In this document: piece by piece, positions 1 through 9,578 of the stretch
Position numbering within the stretch: position 1 is the first letter of the stretch
Layout: each line of letters begins with the position of its first letter
Source: Planctomycetaceae bacterium
Lineage (GTDB): Bacteria > Planctomycetota > Planctomycetia > Pirellulales > Lacipirellulaceae
Assembly (NCBI GenBank): GCA_002702655.1
Contig: PABB01000054.1
Span: forward strand, 62,001 to 126,000
Direction of reading: 5' to 3'
Length of the DNA: 64,000 bases
Position numbers and translations under genes: made by a program
Notes under the pieces: model-generated
Databases searched by the model: none
Told to the model about the DNA's origin: nothing
The model's input: only the letters and a program-made list of their open reading frames with translations

Positions 1-1
1 C

Positions 2-79
2 GACCCCACCGCGGCCGCCAGCGACCTGGCGTTCGACGAAGGCTGGCGAGCGATGGGGTGGTTTGTTGGTAAGGGCTGA
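2..79 (+). CDS. C-terminal fragment of an unidentified protein (runs in from the left edge)
   Basis: Frame 2 from the window start is open for 25 codons and ends at TGA 77-79; the last residues read WRAMGWFVGKG. The composition looks coding, but too little is present to name a family. Its stop codon forms the outermost bases of the left arm of the inverted repeat around the next gene, so the element sits exactly at the end of this gene. Confidence 0.45.
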   Translation, partial: DPTAAASDLAFDEGWRAMGWFVGKG

Positions 80-107
80 ACCGCCAAGGACGCCAAGTGC
101 GCCAAGG
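77..107 (+). repeat. Left arm of inverted repeat (three CGCCAAG units)
   Basis: Perfect reverse complement of 519-549. It contains CGCCAAG three times with a 9-bp period and overlaps the TGA of the preceding gene. Confidence 0.9.
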
Positions 108-117
108 GGGAGAGGAC

Positions 118-510
118 ATGGTGGCTGAGCCGAGCGATTGGGTTGACCAGTTGGCGCGTGCGGTGATCGGTGCGGCCATCGAGGTTCACAAGGTTCTCGG
201 GGCGGGATTCCTTGAGTCGGTTTATGAAGAGGCCCTGTGCATTGAACTAGCGTTGCGCGGCGTTGCCTTTGAGCGACAGAAGCCAATTGCGCTGACATAC
301 AAAGGGCAACCCGTTGGCGAGGCGCGGCTCGATCTGCTGGTCGGCGGAGAATTGATTCTCGAATTGAAAGCCGTCGAGCGTATTCATCCCATCCACAAAG
401 CGCAAGTCATCAATTACCTCCGAGCGACGGGGTGCCAACTCGGTTTGCTGCTGAACTTCAACGTCGAACAAATGCGCGAAGGCATCGACCGCATCATTCT
501 CACTCAATAG
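118..510 (+). CDS. GxxExxY family protein (PD-(D/E)XK nuclease-like)
   Basis: A protein of 130 residues. The family signature GFLESVY (GxxExxY) is near residue 34. Downstream, RLDLLVGGELILELKA has the spacing of a PD-(D/E)XK nuclease core (D, then ExK), which supports a nuclease-like fold; activity is not established. The start is ATG 118, chosen because GGGGGAGAGG lies just upstream; an in-frame GTG at 97 falls inside the inverted repeat and is less likely. GxxExxY proteins are small proteins of unknown function, often in several copies per genome. This one is flanked by a perfect 31-bp inverted repeat and sits between an unknown gene and lysC. Confidence 0.85.
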   Translation: MVAEPSDWVDQLARAVIGAAIEVHKVLGAGFLESVYEEALCIELALRGVAFERQKPIALTYKGQPVGEARLDLLVGGELILELKAVERIHPIHKAQVINYLRATGCQLGLLLNFNVEQMREGIDRIILTQ

Positions 511-518
511 CACTCTTG

Positions 519-549
519 CCTTGGCGCACTTGGCGTCCTTGGCGGTTCA
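519..549 (-). repeat. Right arm of inverted repeat
   Basis: Exact inverse of 77-107. It starts 8 bp after the GxxExxY stop codon and ends 25 bp before the lysC start. Confidence 0.9.
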
Positions 550-574
550 AATTCTGAAGTACGCGAATTCTTCC

Positions 575-2356
575 ATGTCTCTCATTGTTCAAAAATTCGG
601 CGGCACCAGCGTTGCCACTCCTGAGAAGATTACCGAGGCGGCGCGCAAGGCGATCCGCGCTCAGCAGCAGGGCCATCAGGTGGTCCTGGTGGTCAGCGCC
701 ATGGGCAAGAACACCGACACGCTGGTCGATCTGGCCAACGCGGTCAGCACCAGCCCCGCGGCCCGCGAAATGGACATGCTGCTGAGTACCGGCGAGCAGG
801 TGAGCGTGGCGCTGGTCGCCATGGCCATCCACGAATTGGGCGGCAAGGCGACCAGCCTGACCGGCGGGCAGATCGGCATCAAGACCGACAGCAGCCACAC
901 GAAGGCGCGTATTCAGAACATCTCGACCGAGCGGATGCAAGCCCTGCTGGATGACGGGCACATCGTGATCGCCGCCGGCTTTCAGGGCACCGACGAGCAG
1001 GGCAACATCACCACGCTGGGTCGCGGCGGCAGCGATACGACGGCCGTGGCACTGGCCGCCGTGCTCGGGGCCGACGAGTGCCAAATCTACACCGACGTCG
1101 ACGGCGTGTTCACGACCGACCCGCGCCAAGTGGCTGAGGCCCGCAAGATGGAGCGAGTCAGCCACAACGAAATGCTCGAGCTGGCCAGCCTGGGCGCCGG
1201 CGTCATGCACAGCCGATCGATCGAGTTCGGCAAGAAGTTCAACGTGCCGATCCACGTGCGCAACAGCGGCAGCTTCACAGACGAACCGGGCACCGTGATC
1301 GGTCCGGAATCGGAAAGTGCCGATCGCCCGGTCAGCGGCTGTGCGCTCACGAAAAACGAAGCTCGCATCACCCTGGCGGGCGTTCCCGACCAGCCCGGAA
1401 CGATGCATCAGGTGTTCGCCGCCATTGGCGCCTCGCACGTGGCCGTGGACATGGTCGTGCAGGACGTTGGCGCCGACGGCCGGGCGGATATCTCCTTCAC
1501 CGTGCTGGAAAGCGACCTGCCCGCCACGCTCAAAGCCGTGGGCAAAGTGGCGGACGCGCTGAACGGCGTGGAAGTGCAGTGCGAGGAGAATCTGTCGAAG
1601 GTATCAGTGGTCGGTCTGGGAATGGCCACGCAAACGGGCGTCGCCGACCGCATGTTCCGCTGCCTGGCCGACGACGGCGTGAATATCAAGGCGATCACCA
1701 CGAGCCAAATCAAAATCTCGGTGCTGGTCGACCGCGCCGACGGGCAGAAAGCATTGCGTGCCGTGCACCGTGAGTTTGAGCTCGACAAGCCGCCGGCTTC
1801 GCGCAGCGACTACTCCGACGAGTCGAGCCAGATCGAGCAGCCCAGCCCCGCCGACATCGTCGCCCGACTGCAGCGGATGGAAGATCTGACGATCGAAAAC
1901 ATTTCGCTCGACCAGTCGCAAGGCCGTGTCACGGTGACCGACATTCCCGACGCACCGGGAATTGCCGCGCAGATTTTCGAGGCCGTCGCGGCGGAGAATC
2001 TGCTCGTTGACATGATCGTGCAGGGCGCCGGCGCCGACGGCGTGGCCGACATTAGCTTCACCGTGCCCCGCGACTCCGTGGCCAAGGCGGCGAAGGTGGT
2101 CGAGGAAGCCGTGGCCAATCTGGGCTGCGGTCCCGTGGAGAACGACCCGGCCGTCGCCATTCTCAGCGTGTTCGGGATCGGCATCCGCACCCACGTGGGG
2201 GTCGGCGTGCGGATGTTCGCCGCCCTGGCCGAGGCCGGCATCAATGTCGACCTGATCAACACGAGCGAGATGCGCGTCAACGTGGTCGTCGACAGCGCCA
2301 AGGGCGATGCGGGCCTCGCGGCGCTCAAGACGGCGTTCGCCGACGTGCTCGGTTAG
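575..2356 (+). CDS. lysC: Aspartate kinase with four ACT domains
   Basis: Phosphorylates L-aspartate, the first step of the lysine, threonine and methionine pathway; cytoplasmic. 593 residues. The amino-acid-kinase domain fills about 1-250, with the N-terminal motif KFGGTS at residues 7-12 and RGGSDTTA near 150. Four ACT domains follow at about 265-335, 340-400, 450-520 and 525-593. The second pair repeats the first, including the DMIVQ/DMVVQ strand. Most bacterial enzymes have one pair; four are known in cyanobacterial aspartate kinases, so complex feedback control is likely. The start is ATG 575 at the conserved N-terminus MSLIVQKFGG; 18 upstream in-frame codons run into the inverted repeat and are not expected to be used. 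No clear Shine-Dalgarno sequence is visible. Confidence 0.97.
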   Translation: MSLIVQKFGGTSVATPEKITEAARKAIRAQQQGHQVVLVVSAMGKNTDTLVDLANAVSTSPAAREMDMLLSTGEQVSVALVAMAIHELGGKATSLTGGQIGIKTDSSHTKARIQNISTERMQALLDDGHIVIAAGFQGTDEQGNITTLGRGGSDTTAVALAAVLGADECQIYTDVDGVFTTDPRQVAEARKMERVSHNEMLELASLGAGVMHSRSIEFGKKFNVPIHVRNSGSFTDEPGTVIGPESESADRPVSGCALTKNEARITLAGVPDQPGTMHQVFAAIGASHVAVDMVVQDVGADGRADISFTVLESDLPATLKAVGKVADALNGVEVQCEENLSKVSVVGLGMATQTGVADRMFRCLADDGVNIKAITTSQIKISVLVDRADGQKALRAVHREFELDKPPASRSDYSDESSQIEQPSPADIVARLQRMEDLTIENISLDQSQGRVTVTDIPDAPGIAAQIFEAVAAENLLVDMIVQGAGADGVADISFTVPRDSVAKAAKVVEEAVANLGCGPVENDPAVAILSVFGIGIRTHVGVGVRMFAALAEAGINVDLINTSEMRVNVVVDSAKGDAGLAALKTAFADVLG

Positions 2357-2457
2357 CGTCAGCGGGATCGTGTGGCTGTCGTCGTCTTGGGGCATGGCTC
2401 GCGTGCGCACTCTCGAACAGTCTCCTGCGAGATTTCAACCGCCGCGTCCCACCGGTC

Positions 2458-5400
2458 TCATTCCATCGTGATCAGCAAATCGCCCGTCTCCACCTGCGTG
2501 CCGGCGTTCACGTGCACTTCCGCGATCTTGCCGTCCTTCTCGGCCAGGATTGTCGTTTCCATCTTCATCGCTTCGAGCGTCAGCAGTTTTTGCCCGGCGA
2601 CGATCTGATCGCCCGGCTGGGCAGCCACCACCACGACCAATCCCGGCATGCTGGCGCCAATCTGCTTGGCGTTCTTCGGATCGGCTTTGGCGGCTTGCAC
2701 GATGTCGCCCGCCAGCGAATGGTCGGGAACCGTCACTTCGCGCGGCTGGCCATTGAGCTCGAAGAACACGCTCCGCGTGCCGTCGTGATGGGCGTCGCCC
2801 ACGGTCATGAACTTGACGATCAGCGTCTTGCCCGGCTCGATCTCCACGGCGATTTCCTCGCCCGGCGTCATGCCGTGCAGGAACACGGGCGTCGGCAGCA
2901 CGCTCACGTCGGAATACTGCTGCTGGTGCTCGGCAAATTGCTCGAACACCTGCGGATACATCAGATAGCTCACGACGTCGCGGTCGGTGGGGTCGCCCTC
3001 GACCATCTCGGCCACCTTGGCGCGCGTCGCGTCAAGGTCCGCCGGCGGGATGCTCTCGCCAGGGCGTCCTTCCAGCGGTTTCTCGCCACGCAGGATCTTG
3101 TCGCGCACGTCCGTCGGGAAACCGCCGTCGACCTGCCCCATGCGACCGCCGAGCAAATCGAGCACCGAGCGAGGGAACGCCAACTCCCGATCGCCGGCCA
3201 TCAGGTCGGCCGTGCTCAGGTCGTTGGCCACCAGGAACAACGCCATGTCGCCCACGGCTTTCGACGTGGGGGTCACCTTGGTGATGTCGCCGAACAGTTG
3301 GTTGACGTCCGCGTAGATGCGGCAAACCTTGGGCCATTGCGACGAGAGCCCCAGCGAGGTCGCCTGTTGGAACAGGTTGGTGTATTGTCCGCCCGGCATC
3401 TCGTGCTGATACAGGTCGCTGCCCGCGGCGAGCACCGGGCTTTCGAACGCGGTGTAGAACTCGCGGGCTTCACGCCAGTATTCGCTGATCTCGTCGAGCG
3501 ATTTCCCCGACAACGGACTCTCGCGCGGCGTGTTGCGCAGACCCTCGACCAGCGTGTTGAGGTTCGGTTGCGAGGTGCCGCCCGACATGGCGGCCATCGC
3601 GGCGTCGGCGATGTCGAGACCCGCGCCGGCGGCGTTGAGGATCGACGAGGCCTGCACGCCGCCCGTGTCGTGCGTATGAAAGTGGATCGGCAGGTCCGTT
3701 TCGTTGCGCAACGTCTCGACCAGCAGCGCCGCGGCGTGCGGCTTGCACAACCCGGCCATGTCCTTGATGGCCAGGATGTTGGCGCCCAGCTTCTCCAGCT
3801 CCTTGGCGAGATTTACATAGTACTTCAGGTCGTACTTGCTGCGGGCCGGATCGAGAATGTCGCCGGTGTAGCAGATGGCGGCTTCGCAAATGGCGCCCGC
3901 CTCGCGGGTGGCCTCGATAGCTACCCGCATGTTGGGCGTCCAGTTCAGGGCGTCGAAGATGCGGAAGACGTCGATCCCCGCCGCGGCCGCTTCGCGGACG
4001 CACTCGCGAACCAGATTGTCGGGGTAGTTGGCGTACCCCATCGCGCTGGACGCCCGCAGCAGCATTTGGAACAGGATGTTAGGGATCCGCTCGCGCAGTC
4101 GCACCAGCCGGTCCCACGGCGATTCTTTGAGGAACCGCATCGACGTGTCGAACGTGGCGCCGCCCCACATTTCCAGCGAAAACAACTCGCTGCAGTTGCG
4201 GGCGTAGGCGTCGGCGATCGCCAGCAGGTCGTAGGTCCGCACGCGCGTGGCCAGCAGCGACTGGTGGGCGTCGCGCATGGTGGTGTCGGTCCACAGCAGG
4301 GGCTTCTGTTGTTTGACCCATTGGGAGAACTTCTCGACGCCCAACTCTTTCAGCTTGTCTCGGGTGCCGAGCGGCAACGGACCGCTGTCGTCGACCCGCG
4401 GCACAAGTGCCGGTTCGCGACGCGGGCTAACGGGCTTGTCCTTGACCGTCGGGTTGCCGTTGACGATTACGTCGGCGATGTAGCTCAGCAATCGCGTGGC
4501 CCGATTCCGCCGCGGCTTGAAATCGAACAACTCGGGCGTTTCGTCGATAAACCGGGTCGTGCAACCGCCTTCGAGGAATGTCTCGTTGGTCGTCAGCCGA
4601 ATCAGAAACGGGATATTCGTCTTCACGCCGCGAACGCGAAACTCCTGCAGGCAGCGCTCCGTCCGTCCGGCGGCTTCGCGGAGCGTGCGGCCCCAGCAAC
4701 TGAGCTTCACCAGCAGCGAATCATAGAACGGGTGAACGACCGCCCCCGAGTAGGCCGACCCGCCGTCGAGCCGCACACCCATGCCGCCGGGCGAGCGGTA
4801 GTGAGTCAGCTTGCCGTAGTCCGGCATAAACTTGTTGGCCGGGTCCTCGGTGGTCACCCGGCACTGCACCGCAAAACCGGTGGTGGCGATTTTGTCCTGC
4901 GCGGGCAGGTTGATCGCCGGCCCGTCGAGCCGCTCGCCCTGGGCCACCAAGATCTGCGAGCGAACCACGTCCACGCCGGTGACCTCCTCGGTCACTGTGT
5001 GCTCGACCTGGATCCGCGGGTTGACCTCGATGAAGTACAACTCGTTCGTGTCCGCGTCGACGAGGAATTCCACCGTGCCGGCGTTGTCGTAGCTCACGGC
5101 CTGGCCGATCGCGACGGCCGCGTCGCAGATCTTCTGCCGCACGTCGGCCGGCAGGTTCGGCGCGGGGGCGATTTCGACCACCTTCTGATGGCGCCGCTGC
5201 ACGCTGCAGTCGCGTTCCCACAAGTGGACCAGATTGCCGTGCCCGTCGCCCAGCAGTTGCACCTCGATGTGCCGAGCGCGGGCGATGAACTTCTCGATGA
5301 AGATCTCGTCGCTGCCGAACGCGGTCAGCGATTCGCGCCGGGCTGCTTCGAATGCGTCGGCAAATTCGGCCGCCGTCTGCACGACGCGCATGCCGCGACC

Positions 5401-5901
5401 GCCGCCGCCATGGGCTGCTTTGAGAATGATGGGAAACTTCAGCTTTTCGGCCATCGCCAACCCGCTGGCCGCGTCGGCGATCGGCGTGTCGCTGCCGCCC
5501 AGCACGGGCACGCCCGCGCTGACGGCCACGCGGCGGGCCGAGAGCTTGTCGCCCAACTGCTCCAGCAATTCGGTCCGCGGCCCGACGAACACGATGCCCG
5601 CCTCGCGGCACGCACGGGCGAACTGCGGATTCTCCGACAGGAACCCGTACCCCGGGTGAATGGCGTCGATCTCGTGATGCTTCGCCAGCTTGACGATTGC
5701 GTCAATCCCCAGGTACGCCCCCAGCGGCGTGCCCGCCTCGCCGATTTCGTACGCCTCGTCCGCCTTGAAGCGGTGCAGGGCGTAGCGGTCCTCGTGCGAG
5801 TACATCGCTACGGTGCGAATCCCCAGTTCGTGGGCGCTGCGAAAGACGCGGATAGCGATCTCGCTGCGATTGGCGGCGAGCAGACGGCGGATCGGTTTCA
5901 T
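2458..5901 (-). CDS. pyc: Pyruvate carboxylase
   Basis: Carboxylates pyruvate to oxaloacetate using ATP and biotin (anaplerosis). 1147 residues, the normal length for the single-chain enzyme. Domain order: biotin carboxylase (about 1-450, with the glycine-rich HGGGGRGMR loop), carboxyltransferase (from about 530, TDTTMRDAHQSLLATR), and a C-terminal biotinyl domain with EAMKMET, biotinylated lysine K1113. The start is ATG 5901 (MKPIRRLLAANRSE), which fits the family; the frame remains open to 6414 only because of base composition. It converges with lysC. A TATACT box upstream is a possible -10 element. Confidence 0.97.
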   Translation of the reverse strand: MKPIRRLLAANRSEIAIRVFRSAHELGIRTVAMYSHEDRYALHRFKADEAYEIGEAGTPLGAYLGIDAIVKLAKHHEIDAIHPGYGFLSENPQFARACREAGIVFVGPRTELLEQLGDKLSARRVAVSAGVPVLGGSDTPIADAASGLAMAEKLKFPIILKAAHGGGGRGMRVVQTAAEFADAFEAARRESLTAFGSDEIFIEKFIARARHIEVQLLGDGHGNLVHLWERDCSVQRRHQKVVEIAPAPNLPADVRQKICDAAVAIGQAVSYDNAGTVEFLVDADTNELYFIEVNPRIQVEHTVTEEVTGVDVVRSQILVAQGERLDGPAINLPAQDKIATTGFAVQCRVTTEDPANKFMPDYGKLTHYRSPGGMGVRLDGGSAYSGAVVHPFYDSLLVKLSCWGRTLREAAGRTERCLQEFRVRGVKTNIPFLIRLTTNETFLEGGCTTRFIDETPELFDFKPRRNRATRLLSYIADVIVNGNPTVKDKPVSPRREPALVPRVDDSGPLPLGTRDKLKELGVEKFSQWVKQQKPLLWTDTTMRDAHQSLLATRVRTYDLLAIADAYARNCSELFSLEMWGGATFDTSMRFLKESPWDRLVRLRERIPNILFQMLLRASSAMGYANYPDNLVRECVREAAAAGIDVFRIFDALNWTPNMRVAIEATREAGAICEAAICYTGDILDPARSKYDLKYYVNLAKELEKLGANILAIKDMAGLCKPHAAALLVETLRNETDLPIHFHTHDTGGVQASSILNAAGAGLDIADAAMAAMSGGTSQPNLNTLVEGLRNTPRESPLSGKSLDEISEYWREAREFYTAFESPVLAAGSDLYQHEMPGGQYTNLFQQATSLGLSSQWPKVCRIYADVNQLFGDITKVTPTSKAVGDMALFLVANDLSTADLMAGDRELAFPRSVLDLLGGRMGQVDGGFPTDVRDKILRGEKPLEGRPGESIPPADLDATRAKVAEMVEGDPTDRDVVSYLMYPQVFEQFAEHQQQYSDVSVLPTPVFLHGMTPGEEIAVEIEPGKTLIVKFMTVGDAHHDGTRSVFFELNGQPREVTVPDHSLAGDIVQAAKADPKNAKQIGASMPGLVVVVAAQPGDQIVAGQKLLTLEAMKMETTILAEKDGKIAEVHVNAGTQVETGDLLITME

Positions 5902-6202
5902 CGACGGCAAGAGGCGGTGAGGTTTGAGCGGCCGGGGGGCTGCGCGGCGGTCACGCCGGCCCCGTGTGAGAATTGACAAGTTGCACAGTATAACGTCCGT
6001 TCGCCGCCGTTCGCACCACGGGTTGCGCCGGATCATCGAATCGGTGCGCGGAGGGCGAGCACGCTGTGGCGGGCAATCCGCTGGCGGACTGTGATCGGCC
6101 CAACCCAGCGAGCCCCGGAACATTGTGCCGCTGGCGTCTGGCGGGCTACCATGACGCCGTTGCGAACCTACTTGTCTCTCTCGTCTCAAACGGGCGGTCG
6201 CC
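5902..6202. other. Divergent intergenic region, pyc / GH106
   Basis: 301 bp between two divergent genes. On the minus strand TATACT (5992-5987) is a good -10 match for pyc, about 86 bp ahead of its start, with only a weak -35. I see no convincing + strand promoter for the GH106 gene and no repeats or RNA gene. Confidence 0.6.
5987..5992 (-). promoter_or_regulatory. Possible -10 element for pyc
   Basis: TATACT on the minus strand. At 17-bp spacing the -35 region is TGCGAA, a poor match, so the call is tentative. Confidence 0.3.
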
Positions 6203-9200
6203 GTGCGTTTTTCAGTTCTCGCGACGATTGTCGCGGTCGTCCCGCTGCTGCCCGTCATGCCGCCCCAACCGGCGCATGCCCAAGACAGCCTGCGCGAGGA
6301 ATTCTCCAACCCGCCGCCGGCCGCGCGGCCGCGCACCTGGTGGCACTGGACCAAGGGCGCCGTCACCAAGCAGGGCATCACGGAAGACCTCCAGTGGATG
6401 CACCGCGTCGGCATCGCCGGCTTTCAGTTGGCCGACGTCAATTTTGGCAGCGGGCAGGCGGTCGATCCGCCGGTCGACTTCGGCACGCCTGAGTGGCTCG
6501 ACGCCGTGGCTCACGCGGCGCGCGAGGCGGACCGACTTGGCCTGGAGATGACCGTCTTCAGCTCGCCGGGGTGGAGCATCACCGGCGGTCCGTGGGTCGA
6601 GCCGCACCAGGCGATGAAGAAGCTGGTGTGGAGCGAAATGCAAGTCACCGGACCGGGTGATCTGACGGAGCCGCTGCCCGCGCCGCCTGCCAACGCCGGC
6701 CCCTTTCAGGACATGGGCGCCAGCCGCACGCGCGACGCCCCGTTCTATCGCGACGTGCGCGTGCTCGCCTATCGCACGCCCGCTGCGGAACGCGGGGACG
6801 CACGTCGACCTGCTGAGGTGACATCGCACAACGGGCCCGTCGACGCCGCACGATTGTATGACCACAGTTACGATGCGGCTCTTTCTATCGCAGCGCCGGA
6901 CGACGGGTCGGTGACATGGCTCCAGCAGCGCTTCGACGAGCCGGTGACCGTGCGCTCGATTACGCTGGCCGACCGCGCGGGCATTCCCGTGGGCCGGATC
7001 TTGGCAAGCGACGATGGACAAAACTATCGCCCGCTGGTGACGTTGCCAGGCGCGCAGCTCTATCGGCAGGCGCCGGTGCGCACCTTCGCTATTCCCGCGA
7101 CAACCGCCACCCACTTTCGGCTGGAGATCACAGCGGCGCCGGTTCGCCCGGCGGAGACAATGAGCGAGGCGCCGCCGCAGTCGGCCCCGCAGTATTCGCT
7201 GTGCGAATGGCGCCTGGACGTCGGCGCCCGCATCCACCGCTGGCAGGAAAAGGCCGGCTTCCGCCACCTCTTTCAGTACGACACGGTCCGCACGCCGGCG
7301 GTCGACGCCGACGCGGCGATTGACGCCGCGGAGATTTTGGACCTGACAGACCATCTGCAACGCGACGGCACGCTCCAGTGGAACGTACCAGCAGGCCAAT
7401 GGACAATCCTGCGGCTCGGATACTCACTGACCGGCGCTCGCAATCGCCCCGCCACGCCGGCCGGTTCGGGATTGGAAGTCGACAAGCTGAGCCGCCGCCA
7501 CGTGAGCGACTACTACGACGCCTACGCCACGCTGCTGAAACAGGCCATTGGCGATCTGTACGGGAAGCGACTGGACCATTGGCTCGTCGATAGCTGGGAG
7601 GCGGGCACGCAGAACTGGACCGACGAAATGATCGCCGAGTTCACGCGCCGCCGGGGGTACGATCCCACGCCCTACTTGCCAGTGCTAGTCGGGCGAGTTG
7701 TCGAGAGTGCCGACGCCAGCGACCGCTTTGCCTGGGACTTTCGGCGCACGCTGGCCGACATGATCGCCGAGAACCACTACGGCACGCTGCGCGACCGGCT
7801 GGCCGCCGACGGGCTGCAAATGTACTCCGAGGCGTCGGGCGTCTCGCTGGAGATCCCAGAAGATACTCTGCTCAACAAACGGTACGTCGACATCCCGATG
7901 GGCGAGTTTTGGGTCCGCGACCTGCATCCGCGACTGATGTACCTGCAGGACGTGCGCGGCGCCGCGTCGGCGGCCCACGCCTACGGCAAGCGGTTCGTCG
8001 CGGCCGAAGCGTTCACCGGCGGCGGGTACGAGTCGCCGCTGTCGCTCAAACGGGTCAGCGACTATTGGTTCGCCCAGGGGATCAACCGACTGGTGTTTCA
8101 CACGTCGGCGCATCAGCCGCTCGACACGCTGCCGGGCAACGCCATGGTCGGCACGCACCTGCATCGCCACATCACCTGGGCCGAGTCGGCGCGGCCGGTC
8201 AACGAGTATTTCGCGCGGATTTGCCACATGCTGCAGCAGGGCCAGCCGGTTGTCGACGTGGCCTACCTGCTGGACGAGGGAGCGCCCTCCACGCCGCCGA
8301 TTTGGGGCGCCGGTACGCAGCCGGCGCCGCCGGAAGGCTACCAGCACGGCTTTATCAACGCCGACGTGCTGCTCAATAGGTTGGAGGTGGCCGCCGACGG
8401 CCGACTCGTGCTGCCCGATGGCATGAGCTACCGCCTGCTGGTGCTGCCGAACTCACGCCGCATGCGTCCCGAGTTGCTGGAGAAGCTGCACACTCTGGTC
8501 GCCGGCGGCGCGACAGTTGTCGGCCCCCGCCCGCTTGCTTCGCCCAGCCTCATGGGTCAGCCCGCGACCGACCGGCGCGTGCACGAGTTGGCGGAGTCGC
8601 TGTGGGGCGACCTCGACGGCGCGAGTCGCACCGTGCGGTACGTGGGCGACGGGATGGTCGTCTGGGGCCGCTCCCTGGAGCAAGTGCTGCAGCGGATGGA
8701 ACTGGCCCCTGACTTTCAGTGGGCTGGAGCGCTGGACGATCAGGCCGCTTGGACCCATCGTTGCATCGACGGTGCGGACATCTACTACGTTTCCAATTTG
8801 GCGGCGCGGGACGTGAGGTGGCAGACGCGGTTTCGCGTTGCCGGTCGTGCCGCCGAATTGTGGCGACCCGACGCCGGCAGCGCCACGCCAGCGACGGTGG
8901 TCGGCGGCGACGGAGGAAGCGAACTGACACTGACGCTCGCCCCGCATGAAACGCTGTTCGTCGTGTTCCGCAACGTCGCGACGCCAAGAGCCGTCGCACA
9001 CGCCAATCCCCAGTCGCAGCGGATCGAGTTGAGCGCCGTCGAGGGGCCGTGGAACGTATCGTTCCCGCCGGACCGCGGCGCGCCCGATCAGATTCAATTG
9101 ACCGAACTGGCATCCTGGACCGACCACGACGCCCCGGGCGTGCGATTCTTCTCCGGCGCCGCCACGTATGCCAAGACGATCAATGCTCCCGAGGGCTGGT

Positions 9201-9535
9201 TCGCTGCGGGGCGGCGGATTCTGCTCGACTTGGGCGAGGTCCGGGACCTTGCCCAAGTCGCGGTCAACGACCAGCGGTTCCCCCTGCTGTGGAAACCGCC
9301 CTTCCGCATCGACGTGACCGACGCCCTCCAACCAGGAGCCAACGAACTACAGATTGTCGTCACCAATCAGTGGACCAATCGCATCGTAGGCGATCGCCAA
9401 TCGCCCGCCGAACAGCGCGTTCTGCCGGCCGCGGCGACGGCGAGTCCCTTCGGTCCGCGTGAGCTCGTCGACTCCGGGCTGCTGGGGCCAGTACGCCTTT
9501 TCGCTGACGATACGCCAGCGTCGGACGCCAAATAG
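6203..9535 (+). CDS. GH106-type alpha-L-rhamnosidase, exported
   Basis: Probably releases terminal alpha-L-rhamnose from polysaccharides such as rhamnogalacturonan. 1110 residues beginning with a signal peptide (MRFSVLATIVAVVPLLPVMP, cleavage near AHA-Q). After this comes the GH106 entry motif RTWWHWTKGAVTKQGI, with a long catalytic region containing WLVDSWEAG and FTGGGYESP. The C-terminus (from about 950) looks like a galactose-binding beta-sandwich. The start is GTG 6203, placed at the signal peptide. A CE15 esterase follows 43 bp downstream on the same strand, so the two are likely co-transcribed and act on the same glycan. The family call is from sequence feel; substrate is inferred. Confidence 0.8.
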   Translation: MRFSVLATIVAVVPLLPVMPPQPAHAQDSLREEFSNPPPAARPRTWWHWTKGAVTKQGITEDLQWMHRVGIAGFQLADVNFGSGQAVDPPVDFGTPEWLDAVAHAAREADRLGLEMTVFSSPGWSITGGPWVEPHQAMKKLVWSEMQVTGPGDLTEPLPAPPANAGPFQDMGASRTRDAPFYRDVRVLAYRTPAAERGDARRPAEVTSHNGPVDAARLYDHSYDAALSIAAPDDGSVTWLQQRFDEPVTVRSITLADRAGIPVGRILASDDGQNYRPLVTLPGAQLYRQAPVRTFAIPATTATHFRLEITAAPVRPAETMSEAPPQSAPQYSLCEWRLDVGARIHRWQEKAGFRHLFQYDTVRTPAVDADAAIDAAEILDLTDHLQRDGTLQWNVPAGQWTILRLGYSLTGARNRPATPAGSGLEVDKLSRRHVSDYYDAYATLLKQAIGDLYGKRLDHWLVDSWEAGTQNWTDEMIAEFTRRRGYDPTPYLPVLVGRVVESADASDRFAWDFRRTLADMIAENHYGTLRDRLAADGLQMYSEASGVSLEIPEDTLLNKRYVDIPMGEFWVRDLHPRLMYLQDVRGAASAAHAYGKRFVAAEAFTGGGYESPLSLKRVSDYWFAQGINRLVFHTSAHQPLDTLPGNAMVGTHLHRHITWAESARPVNEYFARICHMLQQGQPVVDVAYLLDEGAPSTPPIWGAGTQPAPPEGYQHGFINADVLLNRLEVAADGRLVLPDGMSYRLLVLPNSRRMRPELLEKLHTLVAGGATVVGPRPLASPSLMGQPATDRRVHELAESLWGDLDGASRTVRYVGDGMVVWGRSLEQVLQRMELAPDFQWAGALDDQAAWTHRCIDGADIYYVSNLAARDVRWQTRFRVAGRAAELWRPDAGSATPATVVGGDGGSELTLTLAPHETLFVVFRNVATPRAVAHANPQSQRIELSAVEGPWNVSFPPDRGAPDQIQLTELASWTDHDAPGVRFFSGAATYAKTINAPEGWFAAGRRILLDLGEVRDLAQVAVNDQRFPLLWKPPFRIDVTDALQPGANELQIVVTNQWTNRIVGDRQSPAEQRVLPAAATASPFGPRELVDSGLLGPVRLFADDTPASDAK

Positions 9536-9578
9536 CAAGTCACCCGCTCCGCCTCACTCTTCACCGACCGAGTATCTC

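Larger units (their letters stand above)
77..549. mobile_element. GxxExxY gene cassette bounded by a perfect 31-bp inverted repeat
   Basis: Bases 77-107 and 519-549 are exact reverse complements over 31 bp and enclose a single gene, the GxxExxY CDS. Each arm is built from three CGCCAAG units at a 9-bp spacing. The arms start at the upstream stop codon and end 25 bp before lysC. No target-site duplication is obvious. A shorter hairpin at 13900-13956 has the same arm sequence without a gene. Mobility is inferred from this structure; no transposase is visible. Confidence 0.6.

Noticed and set aside
2512-5976. 1154-codon + strand open frame opposite pyruvate carboxylase
   Set aside because: It is the antisense shadow of pyc; Arg/Gly/His-rich and without family motifs, while the minus strand carries a complete enzyme.
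5973-5994. TTGACA and TATAAC on the + strand as a promoter for GH106
   Set aside because: The two boxes are only 10 bp apart, far below the 16-18 bp needed.
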